DNA of 64,000 nucleotides from Cycas panzhihuaensis (taxonomy: Eukaryota > Cycadophyta), in NCBI GenBank assembly GCA_023213395.1, contig CM041465.1, forward strand, positions 42,415,741 through 42,479,740. Reading direction: 5' to 3'. The position numbers and the translations under genes were made by a program. Of this stretch, positions 25,502 through 37,871 are shown one piece after another (position 1 is the first letter of the stretch; each line of letters begins with the position of its first letter). A model generated the notes under the pieces. That model did not search any database and was not told the DNA's origin. It worked only from the letters and a program-made list of their open reading frames with translations.

Positions 25502-26620
25502 ATGGTATCAAACTTTAGAAACATGATAATCACCAATTTGATGGTAATAATTTTCTAAATTAGAGTAGGAGGATGAGACCCATCCTCATTGCTAAGGACA
25601 TGTGGGAGATTATGAAAATAGGCTACATTGAATTAGGTTAGAATGCCATTGATGTTGAAAATGTAGCTTATAAAGAAAATGTTAAAAAAAGACAACAAAA
25701 CTCTTGCCCTTATATTCAATGCATTAGAAGATCATATTTTCCCATAAGTTAGTGAGTCAACTAAGCCAAAAGAAGCATGGGATACCCTTCAGTTAATTTA
25801 TGAAGGAGTTGCATCATCTAAGCTTCAAAACTTAAGGAGCAAATTTGAAACCTTGTGAATGATACCAACAAAATCTGTTACAGAATTCATGACTAAGGTC
25901 CAAGACATAGTAAACTAAATGAGATCACTTAGAGATACATTGATAGAGTAAAGGATAGTGGAAAGAATATTGAGGTGTGTAGGTGTTGTAAGAAGGTTTG
26001 AAATGGTAGTGAGAAACATAGGGATTTCTAAAGATTTAAGCACACTGAAGGTGGAATAACTACGTGCCATGTTGATGTCGGTTGAGGAATAACAAAATGT
26101 AAACAAATCCCTTAAGCATGCCTTTGCTACCAAGCCTAAAATTTAATCTCATTCTTAAGAAGGTACATCAAAATCTAGAGGATCACCTCCTAAGAAAAGG
26201 GATAGAAATCCTAGAAGGGATTTGCAACAAGATCCACCTAAATGTCAAGCTCCTTATCAAAGGAGATAAGGAGCAAACCGATGAAATGTTAATCCTCCTA
26301 GGTATCCAAATTAGGAGAAACAGCCTGAGGCACACTCATGTTGCCCTAATTGCTAAGGAAATATTCAAGCTACAAGATCAAATCAGGATTATTACAATAA
26401 TAAACAAAGGAAAAATCTAGTTCCCAATTATGAAGAAAAGTGGAGACCTTTCCATATTGAAAGAACTCATCCACGAAGTCGAAGTCTAAGTTGTGGGAGA
26501 AGAGAAACCTTATACTACTCCTATTTTCATTATAGTGGTCACACATAAGACAAATATTTTTCAAAACATGGACCACCCACCAAAGGGAGTGTAAATACCA
26601 CAATAGAAACAAGGGATAAT
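25502..26620 (+). pseudogene. Cop2 gag, decayed
   Basis: The ATG at 25502 matches the position of the Cop3 gag start (NF.N followed by FDGNNFL). Readable parts: SRRMRPILIAKDMWEIM at 25570, LQLIYEGVAS near 25790, and KVQDIVN near 25900. A basic linker around RDRNPRRDLQQD leads to the zinc knuckle at 26516-26557. All three Cys ligands are lost there (Tyr, Phe, Tyr) and only His remains. TAG and TAA codons occur every 20-60 residues. It is non-functional. Confidence 0.87.
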
Positions 26621-27960
26621 AATAAACTTTCCTTATCCAATTTTAGTTCTAAAAAAGAAGAAGACAATAGTTAGTACATTGACTCAAGTTGCTCCACCCA
26701 CATGACTCATAAAGAATATTTATTTCATAGCTTAGATAAAAGCAAAAGAGGTTCAATAATGTTTGGAGATGATACATCCCATGAATCAATTAGTAGAGGC
26801 AACATAACTCTCATGACAGATATAGAAGAGTATAGACACCTTGATGATGTATTGTAAGTTCCCACCTTAAAGAAAAATCTATTATTAGTGGGGTAGATGA
26901 TGGTTTGAGATTACAAGGTTATCTTTGACAATGGTGAGTGTACAATCAAGGACAAGAGGAGAAATAAGGCAATTATTGCAAAAGGCAAAATGACAAAAGA
27001 TAGGCTATTTAAACTTGTCCTTACTCCATCGGATACCTATGCCTTAAAAACTACAGTCAAATTAGATAATGACTTATGGCATAGGAGATTTAGATATCTT
27101 AACTATAGCAGTTTGGCCCTAATAAAAAGAATGGACATGGTTAATGGTTTTCCTAACATTGAAGTGGACAAAACCATATATGAGGGATGCCTACTTGGTA
27201 AACAACATAGGGAAAGTTTTCTAGATTTCAGTTATCGAGCAACTAGTCCACTTTAGATAGTCTATATAGATAACTATGGTCCTATGGATGTCCTCTCATT
27301 AACAACTACATGTTATTTCATCACATTCATTGATGACTATACTAGGAAGGCGTGGGTATTATTCTTTAAGCTCAAATTAGATGCTTTTCAATACTTTATT
27401 GACTTCAAAACCTTTATGGAGTAATAAGGTGGGCACAAACTTCCCTCTATAAGATTTGATAATGGGGGAGAATTTATCTTCAATAAATTTAAGGCATATT
27501 GTGTATATCATAGGATTAGAAGGCACCTCACTAATCCCTACACCCCATAACAAAACAATGTAGTAGAAAGGAAAAATCACACCATTGTAGAAATGGTAAG
27601 GTACATGTTGAAGGATAAAAATTTAGACCATGAGTTTTGGCCAGAAGCAGTTCATGCATCCGTTTATCTCCTCAATAGGTGCACTACTAAAGCCTTAAGG
27701 TGGAAGATACCTGAAGAAGCTTAGACAGGCTATAAGCCAAACATATATCACTTAAGAGTCTTTGGGTACCTAGCCTATGCACATGTTACTGACCAAAGAA
27801 GATCTAAGTTGGATGACAATAGTATCAAGTGTATATTTCTTGGTTATAGTGAAACTTCTAAATCATATAAAGTTTATGATCTTAAGTCAAAGTGGGTTAT
27901 GTTGAGTAGAGATGTAAGGTTTTAGGAAGATGCTTATTATCATGATAATGAAGAAAAGAA
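26621..27960 (+). pseudogene. Cop2 protease and integrase, decayed
   Basis: The protease site at 26681-26689 reads DSS in IDSSCSTHMTHK instead of DSG; Cop3 has the same change. The pre-integrase domain is open at 26990-27256 but its HHCC ligands are damaged (RFRYLN for RFGHLN; TIYEGC for a CEGC motif). The integrase core keeps the three acidic residues: YIDNYGPM, RFDNGGEF and VVERKN, although TP-stop-QN shows one Gln lost. The linker KCIFLGYS...YKVYDLKSK follows to about 27940. Confidence 0.88.
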
Positions 27961-28199
27961 GAAAGAAGTAATAATTAATTTTGATAAGTCCACTAAGTTA
28001 AAATATGTGCCACTTATGTTTGATTCTAGATGAGTCATCAATGAACTAAGTGGGGAGGGAACCTCCTCTCAACCTCCACCACAAAATCTTCTGAAATGGG
28101 TTCAGAGGAACTATGATATAGGTAATATTTTAGACAACAATCAAAGATCCACTTGCTAACACAGGGTAAACTTTGCCCTTTTAAGCAATGTTTTGGAGT

Positions 28200-29690
28200 C
28201 CCGTGAGCCTCAAATCTTTGATGATGCTAATACACATGCTTCTTGGAGAAAGGCAATGTAATTTGAATATCACTCTATTGTTAAAATGATAGTTGGGAAT
28301 TAGTTAACTTACCTCCAAATAAAAGAGCAATTAGCACTAAGTAGATCTATAAAACCAAGTTTCACTCTAATGGATCAATCAATAAATATAAAGCTAGATT
28401 GGTTGCTAAAGGTTATGCCCAAAGAGAAGGTGTTAATTATAATAAAACATTTGCTCCTGTTGCTCGAATGGAAATAGTTCATATGATGATAAGTTTGACA
28501 ACCCAAATATGATGGAAAGTCTATCAAATGGACATCAAAAGTGCTTTCCTTAATGGTTATATTAAAGAGGATATCTATGTCTCTCAACCCCTCGATTTTG
28601 AAGTTAGGGGGAAGAAAATAAATTATACAAACTTAAAAAGGCATTTTACAGTTTGAAACAAGCACCCAGGGCTTGGTATTCCTAATTATATCTCAAGCAG
28701 ACCTAAATCTCTATATCAAAATCAAGGGAGATTCTATCCTAATTATGGGACTCTATGTAGATGATCTTATCTATACTGGAAATGACTTCCAGCTTTTGTA
28801 AAACTTTAAGGAAGCCATGTGTAAAAAATTTGAAATGACAGATTTAAGATTAATGCATTACTTCCTAGGTTTGGAGGTATGGCAGGATAAGAATGATATT
28901 TTTATCTTCCAAAGGAAATATAACCTGGATCTACTATAAAAGTTTAGGATGACCAACTACAAATCATAAGCAACTCTAGTAGAAATAGGAATTAATCTTT
29001 CTAAATCAGATGACTCTATACCAATTGATCCTACATTCTATAGATAACTAATTGACAGTTTGATCTACTTGACATCCACTCAACCAGATATAATATATTC
29101 AGTCAGTGTTGTATCCAGATTCATGCAAGGCCTAAAGACTACTCATTGGCAATTAGCAAAAAGAATTCTTCATTATCTTAAAGGCACTTTAGAATATGGT
29201 CTTTACTATAAAACTTCATCAAATTTGTTGTTGACAGGCTATACAGATTCAAATTGGTCTGGTGACATTGACAATAGAAAATCAACTTCAGGTTGCATTT
29301 TTTAGTATGGGTTCGATAGCTATAGCATGGAGCACTATAAAACAAAATACGATCTCTCTATCTAAAGCCAAAGTAGAATATAAAGTAGCAATCACTGTCA
29401 TATATGAAATAGGGTAGTTAAGAAGACTATTACAAAACTTTAAGTTAAAATAGAAAGGGCCTACAAGAATTTTGTATGATAATCATAGTATAATACATAT
29501 GGCAAAGAACTTGGTTTTCCATAATAGAACAAAATATATTAAGATGCAACATCACTTTATTCGAGAGCTAGTATAAGTAGGAGAAATTAAATTAGCATAT
29601 TATAACATTGAAGACCAAGCAACTGACATCTTTACGAAAGCATTGGTTAAAATAAAATTTCAAAGACAAGTTGGGGGTTCTTCACATTGG
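28200..29690 (+). pseudogene. Cop2 RT and RNase H, decayed
   Basis: RVT_2 blocks are readable: [17 protein letters not shown] near 28390, QMDIKSAFLNG near 28530, and the catalytic YVDD at 28754-28765 (GLYVDDLIYTGND). The open stretch 29060-29305 holds IYLTSTQPDI, HWQLAKRILHYLKGT and GYTDSNWSGD, the RNase H beginning with its first Asp. The end of the polyprotein, around FTKALVKIKF, is near 29660. Frameshifts occur near 28620 and 29300, and stops are mostly TAG/TAA. Confidence 0.88.
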
Positions 29691-29706
29691 TCATTATGGA
29701 GGAGAA
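29691..29706 (+). other. Cop2 polypurine tract
   Basis: CATTATGGAGGAGAA directly precedes the 3' LTR. The same ATGGAGGAGAA tract is found in Cop3. Confidence 0.85.
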
Positions 29707-30073
29707 TATTGGGATAATGCCCAATTAACTATTGTATGTGTGAACCTTGGGCCCCTCAATACCACCTTGAGCTTCCCTAAGACACCTCAGGCAACCTAGC
29801 ATCGTCGAGTAGCTGCCAATAGCTAACAAAGAGCTGACACAACCATCAAAGATAAGTTATTCAATTAATTGCTTAATATTTTAATATTTTTTAAATTCTA
29901 AATGTTGGTTAGATTGAGGTGCCTTCTGCCTCGCTAAATTGGTCTATATATAAGTGGGGAATACCTCCCTGTTATTTTTTAACACTGCCATCTTATATTT
30001 TAGAAATTATTTTGCATTTCAAAATGATGTATACTCACCTATAATCCTCCCACTCTACACCTTGAAGCCAACA
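29707..30073 (+). repeat. Cop2 3' LTR
   Basis: 367 bp. It starts TATTGGGATAATG (TG changed to TA) and ends GAAGCCAACA. About 58 differences from the 5' LTR by eye, mostly transitions. Confidence 0.95.
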
Positions 30074-30078
30074 AATCT

Positions 30079-31146
30079 ATAGGCTTTTCTTTTACTTGAG
30101 TTACGTATGAAAATACACTTGATGCTTTTACTTTCTAAGTTAGATCCTTTTTCATCAAGAATATGAGCATAAGCAACACACTTAAATATTTTTAAATGTA
30201 AAACATCTGGGTTGTATCATGTCTACCATTCTTTAGGAGTTAAGTCCCAAATTGCCTTTGTAGCATTTTTATTTAATAAATATATAGTAGTACTTACTAC
30301 TTCAATGTAATATTCATTACTTAGCTCTTTAGTCTTCAACATGCATCTAGCTATTTCTGTAACTGTTTTGATTTTCCTTTTAGCTACTCCATTTTATTAA
30401 GGTGTATATGGAGTGGTAAATTGCCTTCTTATCCCAACTCTATTACAGAAATCTCTGAACTCATTTAAGATAAACTTGCCACCATTATCTAAACGAAGTG
30501 TTTTCAACCTATAACGACTTTGACTTTCAACCATTACTCTAAATTCAACAAATCTAAAAAATATTTCATACTTTTCTTTAAAGGAATGTACCTAAAATTT
30601 TCTTATAAAATTATCAACAAGAATTAAGAAAAATCTGGTATTTCTAACTATTAGAGTTCTCATTGGGCCATATAAATTTTCATGAACTAGTTGGAGTGGA
30701 TATTTAGATTGAAAATTTGAATTAGAAAAACTTTTTCTGTGTTATTTTCCATAAATACAACCTTCGTAAACTCCATTATTACCTTGAATAGTTGGAAGTC
30801 TTGTAACCATACTTTTCTTCTATAAAGTACTAGGTGTATCATAATTGAGATGACCAAATCTATAATGCCAAAGTATGTTATCATTTGAGATGAAAGTATT
30901 TAATACTTGTAAAGGTGGAGAAAGTATAAGTTTAAATAATCTATCCTTTGTCATTTGGGCTTTTGCAATAATAATACCATTATTTAACTTATCACTTATT
31001 TCACATTCTCCATTATCAAAGACTATTCTATACTTTTATTCCATTATTTTGTCAATATATAACAAGTATCTTCTTAATCCAGATACAAATAAGACATTCT
31101 AAATATTCTTATTTATTGCACTTTTAGTCTGAATTATGATAACTCT
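30079..31146 (-). pseudogene. Cop1 pol, integrase part, decayed
   Basis: Minus-strand integrase core. The second catalytic Asp is visible in RLDNGGKF near 30490. The motif expected to be TPQQNGVAER reads TP, two TAA codons, then NGVAKRK. The catalytic Glu is therefore Lys (AAA at 30379-30381), so both the frame and the DDE triad are lost. The tail KAIWDLTP leads towards the linker that joins RT. The left end is the Cop2 target duplication (AATCT at 30074-30078). Confidence 0.85.
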
Positions 31147-32327
31147 TTATCCTTGGACTTTCTGTGTATTATCATTTTTAAATACCACTTTCCTTTTATT
31201 ATTTTCTTTATGGATCTTAGAAAATGCATCTACATTATAAGATATATGAGTTGAACAGTTAGAATTAATGTACCATTCATCTTTCTTGTTAGAAGTTTGA
31301 ACATTCCGGTTTGTATATAAAATGTTCTCTTCTCTTTTAGTTGTTGTATTAACCACGTTATCTTGATGACACTCATATGGATAGTGTCCTTCCATTCCAT
31401 ATTTATAACAAGAATCAATAAAATCTCTTCCTTTTCTAATTACTCTTGGTGGTGTTTTTCCTCTTCCTCTTAAAGATGTAGGATTCCTTCCTCTCAAAAT
31501 TACCTTGTCTAGGGTTTAATGAAGATCTTCTTGCTTGTCTTGATCTATATCCAAAGTTGCCTTGTCTATAGATTGATGAAGATGCTCCTTTGTATCCTTA
31601 TCTAGAGTTGCCTTGACCATAACCATATGCCAATGGTGTATTGGTTCCTTGATTTGGAAATCTCTTAAACTTTCCTCTTATGGAAGACTTAGAAGTAAAG
31701 GCTTCTTCCAAATTATCAATGGAACTCTTCTTTTCCTCTTCTGTCAACAATATTGATAATAACTCATCAATTGTTAAAGTTAATAAGTCTCTTGTCACTT
31801 CAATGGTTGTAGTCACTATTTCAAATTTCCTTATTTCTCCTATACATCTCAAAATTTTCTCCTCAACTCTCTATTTAGGTATTTGTTCACCTAATACATC
31901 TAATTGATTTACAAGATCCCGAACTCTTGTAATAAAGGAATTAATAGATTTTGTAACATACATTTTGAGACTCTCAAAGTTTCTTCTTAAAGTTTGAATC
32001 CTAGTATTTATACTTCCTTCAAATGATGTCTTCAAGGTTGTCCAAACCACATGAGAGGTAGAGAGATTACAGATACAAGGAAATATTTCATCAAGTACAT
32101 TATTAAATATGAAAGTAATTACTTCACTGTCTTTCCTTTCTAATTTTTCTTTTAACTTTTCTTGATTTGGAGTCAAATCAGTAGTAGAGGAAATAGGAAT
32201 AAGAGCAATATAGCCTTGTGAAACAATCTTCCATAATTACTTAGATTGTAAAGTAAGATTCATTCTTCTTGACTATATGAAATAGTTATGTCCATTAAAC
32301 TTAGGAATTTACAATAGATTATCCATG
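31147..32327 (-). pseudogene. Cop1 gag and protease, decayed
   Basis: The ATG at 32327 opens MDNLL, a stop, then IPKFNGHNYF, the usual Copia gag start. Readable gag covers 31871-32176, with LKTSFEGSINTRIQTLRRNF and FITRVRDLVNQL. After an Arg/Gly-rich linker the zinc knuckle lies at 31369-31410: C, Y, H, C, so the second ligand is Tyr. The protease site reads INSNCSTH where DSGCSTH is expected, so the catalytic Asp is Asn. It cannot be functional. Confidence 0.88.
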
Positions 32328-34344
32328 GTAAATGAAATTTAAGCAACTAAAAAATTATAAAATCAACCACGATTAATCACAACCATACTCATAAAGTATT
32401 AGAGAGAGAGAGTGTAAACAACCATATAAATATCCTTTCAAAATAGGATATACATTATCAACACCTATCGTTTCAATTAGGACCATCTTCTATCTCTTTT
32501 GAATTTTATTAATGAGCTTAATAAAGCTACCATTAAGGTTTGAAACAAACTTTCCTTAGGGTCAAATATTAAGTTATGATATCTGTGAAATGTTACTTAA
32601 GCTATTACATCAAATGATTATGAATAAGTGTGAAAAATTACTTTGTTGGTTACCACATAGGGCTCCAAACAAAGCATCAAATTTGATTAAAAATATCTTA
32701 ATGAAAATTACTCCAAAATACTTTAAATCTTATATTCGAATGACCATCTTTAAAATATCTTTCCAACAGTTTATATGGTTCATAAATTAGACTCTTTGTT
32801 ATAAAGTTATGACCACAAAAAGGTATAAGTACCTTAAAATGAACTAAAAAAATAAATTAAAAAGCTTTAGCCCTTTTTACATTTAGCACTTGGTCACTTT
32901 ATAACTCCACATAACCATCCTCTTAACTCAAGGGGGCTCTACGAGCATTAATAGAATTTCCAATCTAATTAAAAATTTAAAAACTTTTATGAAAAAAATG
33001 TAACTAAGGTCGATGTCATCGACTGTTAACATATCATCTACAATGATTTAAGCAATAAAAAAGGCCCTATGCAAATTGATTAAACTTAAATGAGTTTGTT
33101 TGCTAAGCATTGAATATGCTTGGGCAAACTTCTAGATGCTACTTAAGGAGCTCATGTGGTATGCATGTCTTCACAGGGAAACAAAAGATGTTGATTTCAT
33201 CAATGGATGGAAGATCTGACCACGTAGTAGCTCACTACATCCACTCACAGCTCAGCTCTATATAGAAGCGAACCAACAACAATTGACATATCAATCACAT
33301 GAACATATCTATGCCCATGATTAAATCTTCATAATTGAATAAGATGGAATCACCCTTAGCTCACAGATACTTCATGGAAAATAGTGGGATTACATAAGCC
33401 GATCTAGGATTTAAACGTAGAGGTAGCTAAGCTCCATTCAATGGGTGACAAACAAGTGGTGAGCCACACTATGGTTTTGTAAAAAATAAGTAAGTCTCAC
33501 ATTCATTTAATAGATTTCCATGCATGAAATTTAGAAAAACAAGTAATCTAGGCTCGATCTAGCACTGAGCTTATAGACCAAATTGTGATAGTAATAAATG
33601 GAATTTAATATTAAAGGATTGTAAGGTAGCTCCCATAATATCTTTGATAAACACGAATATCTAAGCTGACTTTACATACAATAGGGTACTCACCAAATAG
33701 ATACCTCACAAAAATAAGAAACATATAAGTTTTGTTATTTATTTAATAGATCAAACATAAAATTATCATAGGAGATATAGGTAATTTTACTAATGTAGGA
33801 AGGAGGTAAGCATAGGAATTGCAAGCATGAATTTCTTGGAAGTGCAACCACAAAAAACCTATTCGAAACTCTTTCAAAATTAGAGAGTAGAGGAAACTGG
33901 TGCACTTAAGGTAAGAAGCACTAGATCATAATATAAGTGATTTCATATAACAATTCCTTAAGATAAAGTTAATATCATGATATTAAATTCAACAAAAGCA
34001 CAGATCATTAATTTAATGCAGGGTTAGATCACTCATCATGACAGGGGCACATAGGTTTACACCAACAGTAGAGGTAAACAAAAAAGGAATGAAAGGGATC
34101 AATATGTTTAGAATAGAGATAAACTAACTTAAATAGACTCTTTGTTTCTATAGACAAAATCAAGGATTTACTCATAAAAATAAGCCTTTTGATAGATATT
34201 TAACAAATTTCTTCTCTAAGTAGGCTATAGACTATTTAATAATAGGTTTAAAGAAATATTGGATAATCAATAAGCAAATTGATTGATAAAAACTAATAAC
34301 TTTATGGCTTAAAGAATAAATCTGATATAATAACAATATCTAGC
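32328..34344 (-). other. Cop1 5' leader, main part
   Basis: About 2.0 kb between gag and the Gyp1 insertion, without recognisable ORFs. The remaining 130 bp of leader lie at 57450-57572, beyond Gyp1. An (AG)n run occurs at 32401. A leader above 2 kb is long for a Copia element, but the other Copia elements here share that trait. Gyp1's duplication CTAGC is at 34340-34344. Confidence 0.7.
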
Positions 34345-35434
34345 TGATATGATTTTGGATCTATTAAATCCATGTTACTCTTCAAAATGAGTATAAAAAC
34401 CTTTAGATAGAATGTGTTCATATGTCCAGCCTTCAGTAAGTAGAAAAATATAATTTGGAGTCCTAAAATGTGAAGAAAATGCATGCTAATATGACCATGT
34501 CTTACTAGAGTACAACCAGAAATTTGCAGGTGCAACTAGAAGCATCTAAAGGTGCAACCAGAAGTTCACAGGTGCAACTGAACTGCAATTAGGTACGATC
34601 AAACTATAGTTAGGTATGACCAAACTGTGACTAAGTGTAACTAGATGACGATATGATAGTTTAAAAGTGATCAAATGATCACAAAAATTGACCAACATAA
34701 TTGTACACCTATCAACATGTTAGAAAATAATTTTATTAACTAATTTTTATTAATTATAAAACTAAAGAAAACGAAGATTTTAAAGGAAAAATATAATTAA
34801 GGAAAGTAAACAATGCTCAATGCACAAAACACATGGAAGAGGAACATATAGGGAGGAGCATAGGAAGAGTGCAGATCTATTCATAGGGAAGAGTGGAGAA
34901 CCCAATAATCTTAGACGCAATAAGAGAAGCAAAGATATTTAGAAAGTAATTCATATTAGTATCCTAAAATGTAAAAAATCTCCAAAATAGAGACTGCACA
35001 AAAATGAAAGTATGAAAATAGAATGGATAGGGTAGGAGCATATAAAAGGAGCCCAGATATGTTCCTGAGGCATGGGAGGAATTTGAAAAGGTTTAGGCAT
35101 AACATTGGAAGGATGAAGACAGTGGTAGTAATCCAACAAAGATGCCCAAGTCAGTCGATAACCCAAAAGAGGCTTTGCGACTAAAATAGAGGATAAAATC
35201 TCATTTCATAGTCTTTGAAAAACATTCTAAATGAGATGTAGTAGCCTAGATCATGCCCAACACCCTTACCTCTATTCCAGATTACTGTAGTAGCCCCAAA
35301 GAATACTCTATAGAGTGCTTAATAAACAAAATTTTGTAAGACCATTTCAAACGAAAAATATAATATATTATATATTAATTATGAGTTTATTTTGATTAGT
35401 TTAAGTCTTTACTTTCCCATTCAAATTTAGATCA
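34345..35434 (+). repeat. Gyp1 5' LTR
   Basis: 1090 bp from TGATATGATTTTGG to AATTTAGATCA. A TATA box CATATAAAAGG sits at 35038-35049. The stretch 34500-34650 carries a loose tandem motif resembling AGGTGCAACCAGAAG. It differs from the 3' LTR at roughly 15 percent of positions in the part compared by eye. Confidence 0.93.
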
Positions 35435-35441
35435 ATATTTT

Positions 35442-35453
35442 TGGTATCAAAGC
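35442..35453 (+). other. Gyp1 primer binding site
   Basis: TGGTATCAAAGC, one transition away from the methionine-tRNA site, seven bases after the LTR. Confidence 0.85.
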
Positions 35454-35664
35454 TCAGTTTTAAATTCCTTAAGAGTTTTAGGAATTCTTAAAGGAAAAAA
35501 AGAGAGAAAAACGCTCATTATTTTATCATGCAAGAGATTTTATAAAAACTAGGTTTTAATACCAATTAACTAGCAAACCTTTGATTAAACTACTTAAGAA
35601 AGAGCATAGATAGTAAAGGAAAACGTTTGAACCAGATCTAGAGATAGAGAAAAGGTTCACAAAG

Positions 35665-36640
35665 ATGGAGCAAAAACTTACTAGGTTAACTCAACTTGTG
35701 GCGTAGCTTGTTTCTCAACCTCTTCAACAACAAAAGGTAAGAAGAAGAAGGAAGATGAACTAATAAAAGAAGAGATAAGTAAAGGTACCTAAGAGGGACT
35801 TGTAGATGACCAACAAGCTAAGGATGGAGGAGATGATAGTCATATGATAGTGCATCTATTCAAGGTAGAAACAAAACTTGAATTACCTATTTATGATAGA
35901 ATCTTAGATATTGAAAAGTTAGATGACTAGTTGGACTAATTAGAAACATACTTTTCAATTTATAGCTACAAAAACTAGTAGAGAATCACCTTTGTTAGGT
36001 TAAAACTATCCAAACATACATTAGTTTAGTGGGATGCATGCCTCAAATCCCATAATGTGGCTGAAATCATATGGCAGTGATGTAAAGCCCTTATCGAGAA
36101 GCAATTCTACTCTATTGGGTATAAAGAGTAGTAGAGGATTATATGGCAATATTATAGACAAGAAATAGGCCAAAATATCTAAGATTATATAATAGAATTC
36201 CAAAAGTAAGTTGTTATGTTGGGCATCTCTATACTAGGAAAAGACATAATGCTGAAATATATTAGAGTGCTACACCAACATATTCAACAAGAACTTTAAT
36301 TGTTTGAATTGAAAATGCTTGATGAAGCCAGTAAGAAAGAAATTGCCATAGAGAAGAGTAATAAGAAGATGCATATAAAGAGGAAAAGGTTTGTACCTCA
36401 AGAACATAGCAACAAACTAGCCCAAGGAAAGAAGTTTCCAAGAAAAGTTGGATAGCAACCAACTAGGGGGTTTGGCAAGAAAAACCAAACCAATACCATT
36501 CAAATCAAAGTTTCTTATACACATTACAAGCAGACAAGTCATAACATATAAGATTGTCAGTTTTTACATCCAGAGAAGTGACCTAAGAACAAGGGAAAAG
36601 GTAAAGCCAAAGTTGAAGGCAAGACTTTAATCAATACCAC
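35665..36640 (+). pseudogene. Gyp1 gag, decayed
   Basis: The ATG at 35665 opens MEQKLTRLTQLVA followed by a TAG codon and a Gln/Lys-rich stretch. The retrotransposon-gag domain is recognised around 35880-36330 by KLELPIYD, LETYFSIYSY, ALIEKQFYSIGYKE and IIEFQK. A basic region leads to a zinc knuckle at 36516-36557, where the first two Cys are Tyr (TAT, TAC) and His and the last Cys remain. TAG codons are frequent. Confidence 0.83.
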
Positions 36641-37549
36641 ATGAGATGAAAATATTTATGGCACTGAAGGAGCCAATGAGAAATTGATGCTCATGGCCAA
36701 TGTTGAGCCCAAAAATAACCATCAATAAGTTGATCTCGAGATTAGAGAGGAGCTCTTCATGGTGAGAATCCAAATAAAGCAAAGTATGGCTGATGCCATC
36801 GTTGATGGAAGAAATCAAAAGAACTTAATCTTAAAGGCGTTAGTGAAAAAGTTGAGATAAAACCATATTCTCTTAGATGGCTGTAAAAAGATTCAAAGCT
36901 GCAGGTTACTCACTAATGTAAGTTTAAATTTGTTATTTTTGAAAGATTCATTAATGACGTTGAATGTAAAGTGTTTCAAGTTGGATATTTATCAAGTTGT
37001 GTTTGGTAGCCCATATCTCTATGATAGAGATAGGGTCCATCATAAGAGGTTGAGAAAGATTTAACTCATCAAAGATGGGAAAATATATTTGATTAATACA
37101 TTAAAGCTATAAAAGAAGATCTCCCTTATATCCTCCCAAGAAGTAACAAGATTGATTAATGCTTATTGCAAATTCGTGTTGCTAATGGTGAAGCAGAAGG
37201 TGGAAGAAAAGGAGCAAGCTGAGTCCTCAACATAGGCACTAGATAGGAAAGAGTTACAATAAATTAAAGGCCTAAGGAATAGGTATAATAACATATTCTA
37301 GGAGCCAAAAGGGTTGCCTTTGCCCAATCTTAGTCTCTAATGAAACTTACTTTTGGAGGATGAAGAAATTAAGAAGTAGATTCAAGAACTTTAGAGTAAG
37401 AAGTGATCAAGTTAAGTTGTTCCCCTTATAATCAACCTATTATTTTGGTGCCAAAGAAAGATGGAGGATGGAGAATGTGCATTGACTACTAAGCTTTGAA
37501 TAAAATCACCATAAAGAATCAACATCCTCTACCATGGATAGATGACTTA
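36641..37549 (+). pseudogene. Gyp1 protease and start of RT, decayed, cut by Cop3
   Basis: After the knuckle comes a poorly readable retropepsin-like region (about 36820-37090) with IQSCRLLTNVSLNLL and FGSPYLYDRD. The protease catalytic triplet cannot be pointed to. The RT begins near 37430 with PLIIN and PIILVPKKDGGWRMCIDY, although the frame has to shift between these blocks. It ends at IDDL, where Cop3 inserted. Its duplication ACTTA is at 37545-37549. Confidence 0.75.
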
Positions 37550-37860
37550 TGTTGGACGCAGAGGATAGAGTAGGTTGCATGAGCTTAAGCCATAGTTCCT
37601 AGAAGTAATCAAATCTCCAAAAAGAGAGTAGTGTTAACAAACATTAGGGAGGTACTCCCAATGTATGTATAGTTTTAGGGAGGTGAAAGATCACCTCAAC
37701 CTAATGTTAGTAGAAAAAATAAAAAAATAATAAATTAAAATTTAAATACTTACCTTATCAGCTCTAAGTGGCTTTAGGTGGCTCAATGTTAGCTAATGGT
37801 GGCTTGCTCCTTTTGTAGATGCCTCTTGCACAAGTTTAGAGAATGGACATTATTCCAACA
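37550..37860 (-). repeat. Cop3 3' LTR
   Basis: 311 bp from TGTTGGACGC to ATTCCAACA. It pairs with 53461-53792; differences are about 14 percent plus a 20-bp indel in the section near 37790. Confidence 0.93.
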
Positions 37861-37871
37861 TTCTCCTCCAT
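37861..37871 (-). other. Cop3 polypurine tract
   Basis: Minus-strand ATGGAGGAGAA abuts the 3' LTR, as in Cop2. Confidence 0.88.

Larger units (their letters stand above)
20218..30073 (+). mobile_element. Cop2: Ty1/Copia retrotransposon inserted in Cop1 pol
   Basis: LTRs of 367 bp at both ends, PBS at 20587, gag-pol in the plus orientation and a PPT before the 3' LTR. Target duplications AACCT (20213-20217) and AATCT (30074-30078) differ by one C/T transition. Without Trim1 the element is about 8.1 kb. It is related to Cop3: the gag-pol proteins, the leader next to gag, and short LTR blocks all align. LTR pair divergence is about 16 percent by eye. The coding region is full of TAG/TAA codons. 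Confidence 0.95.
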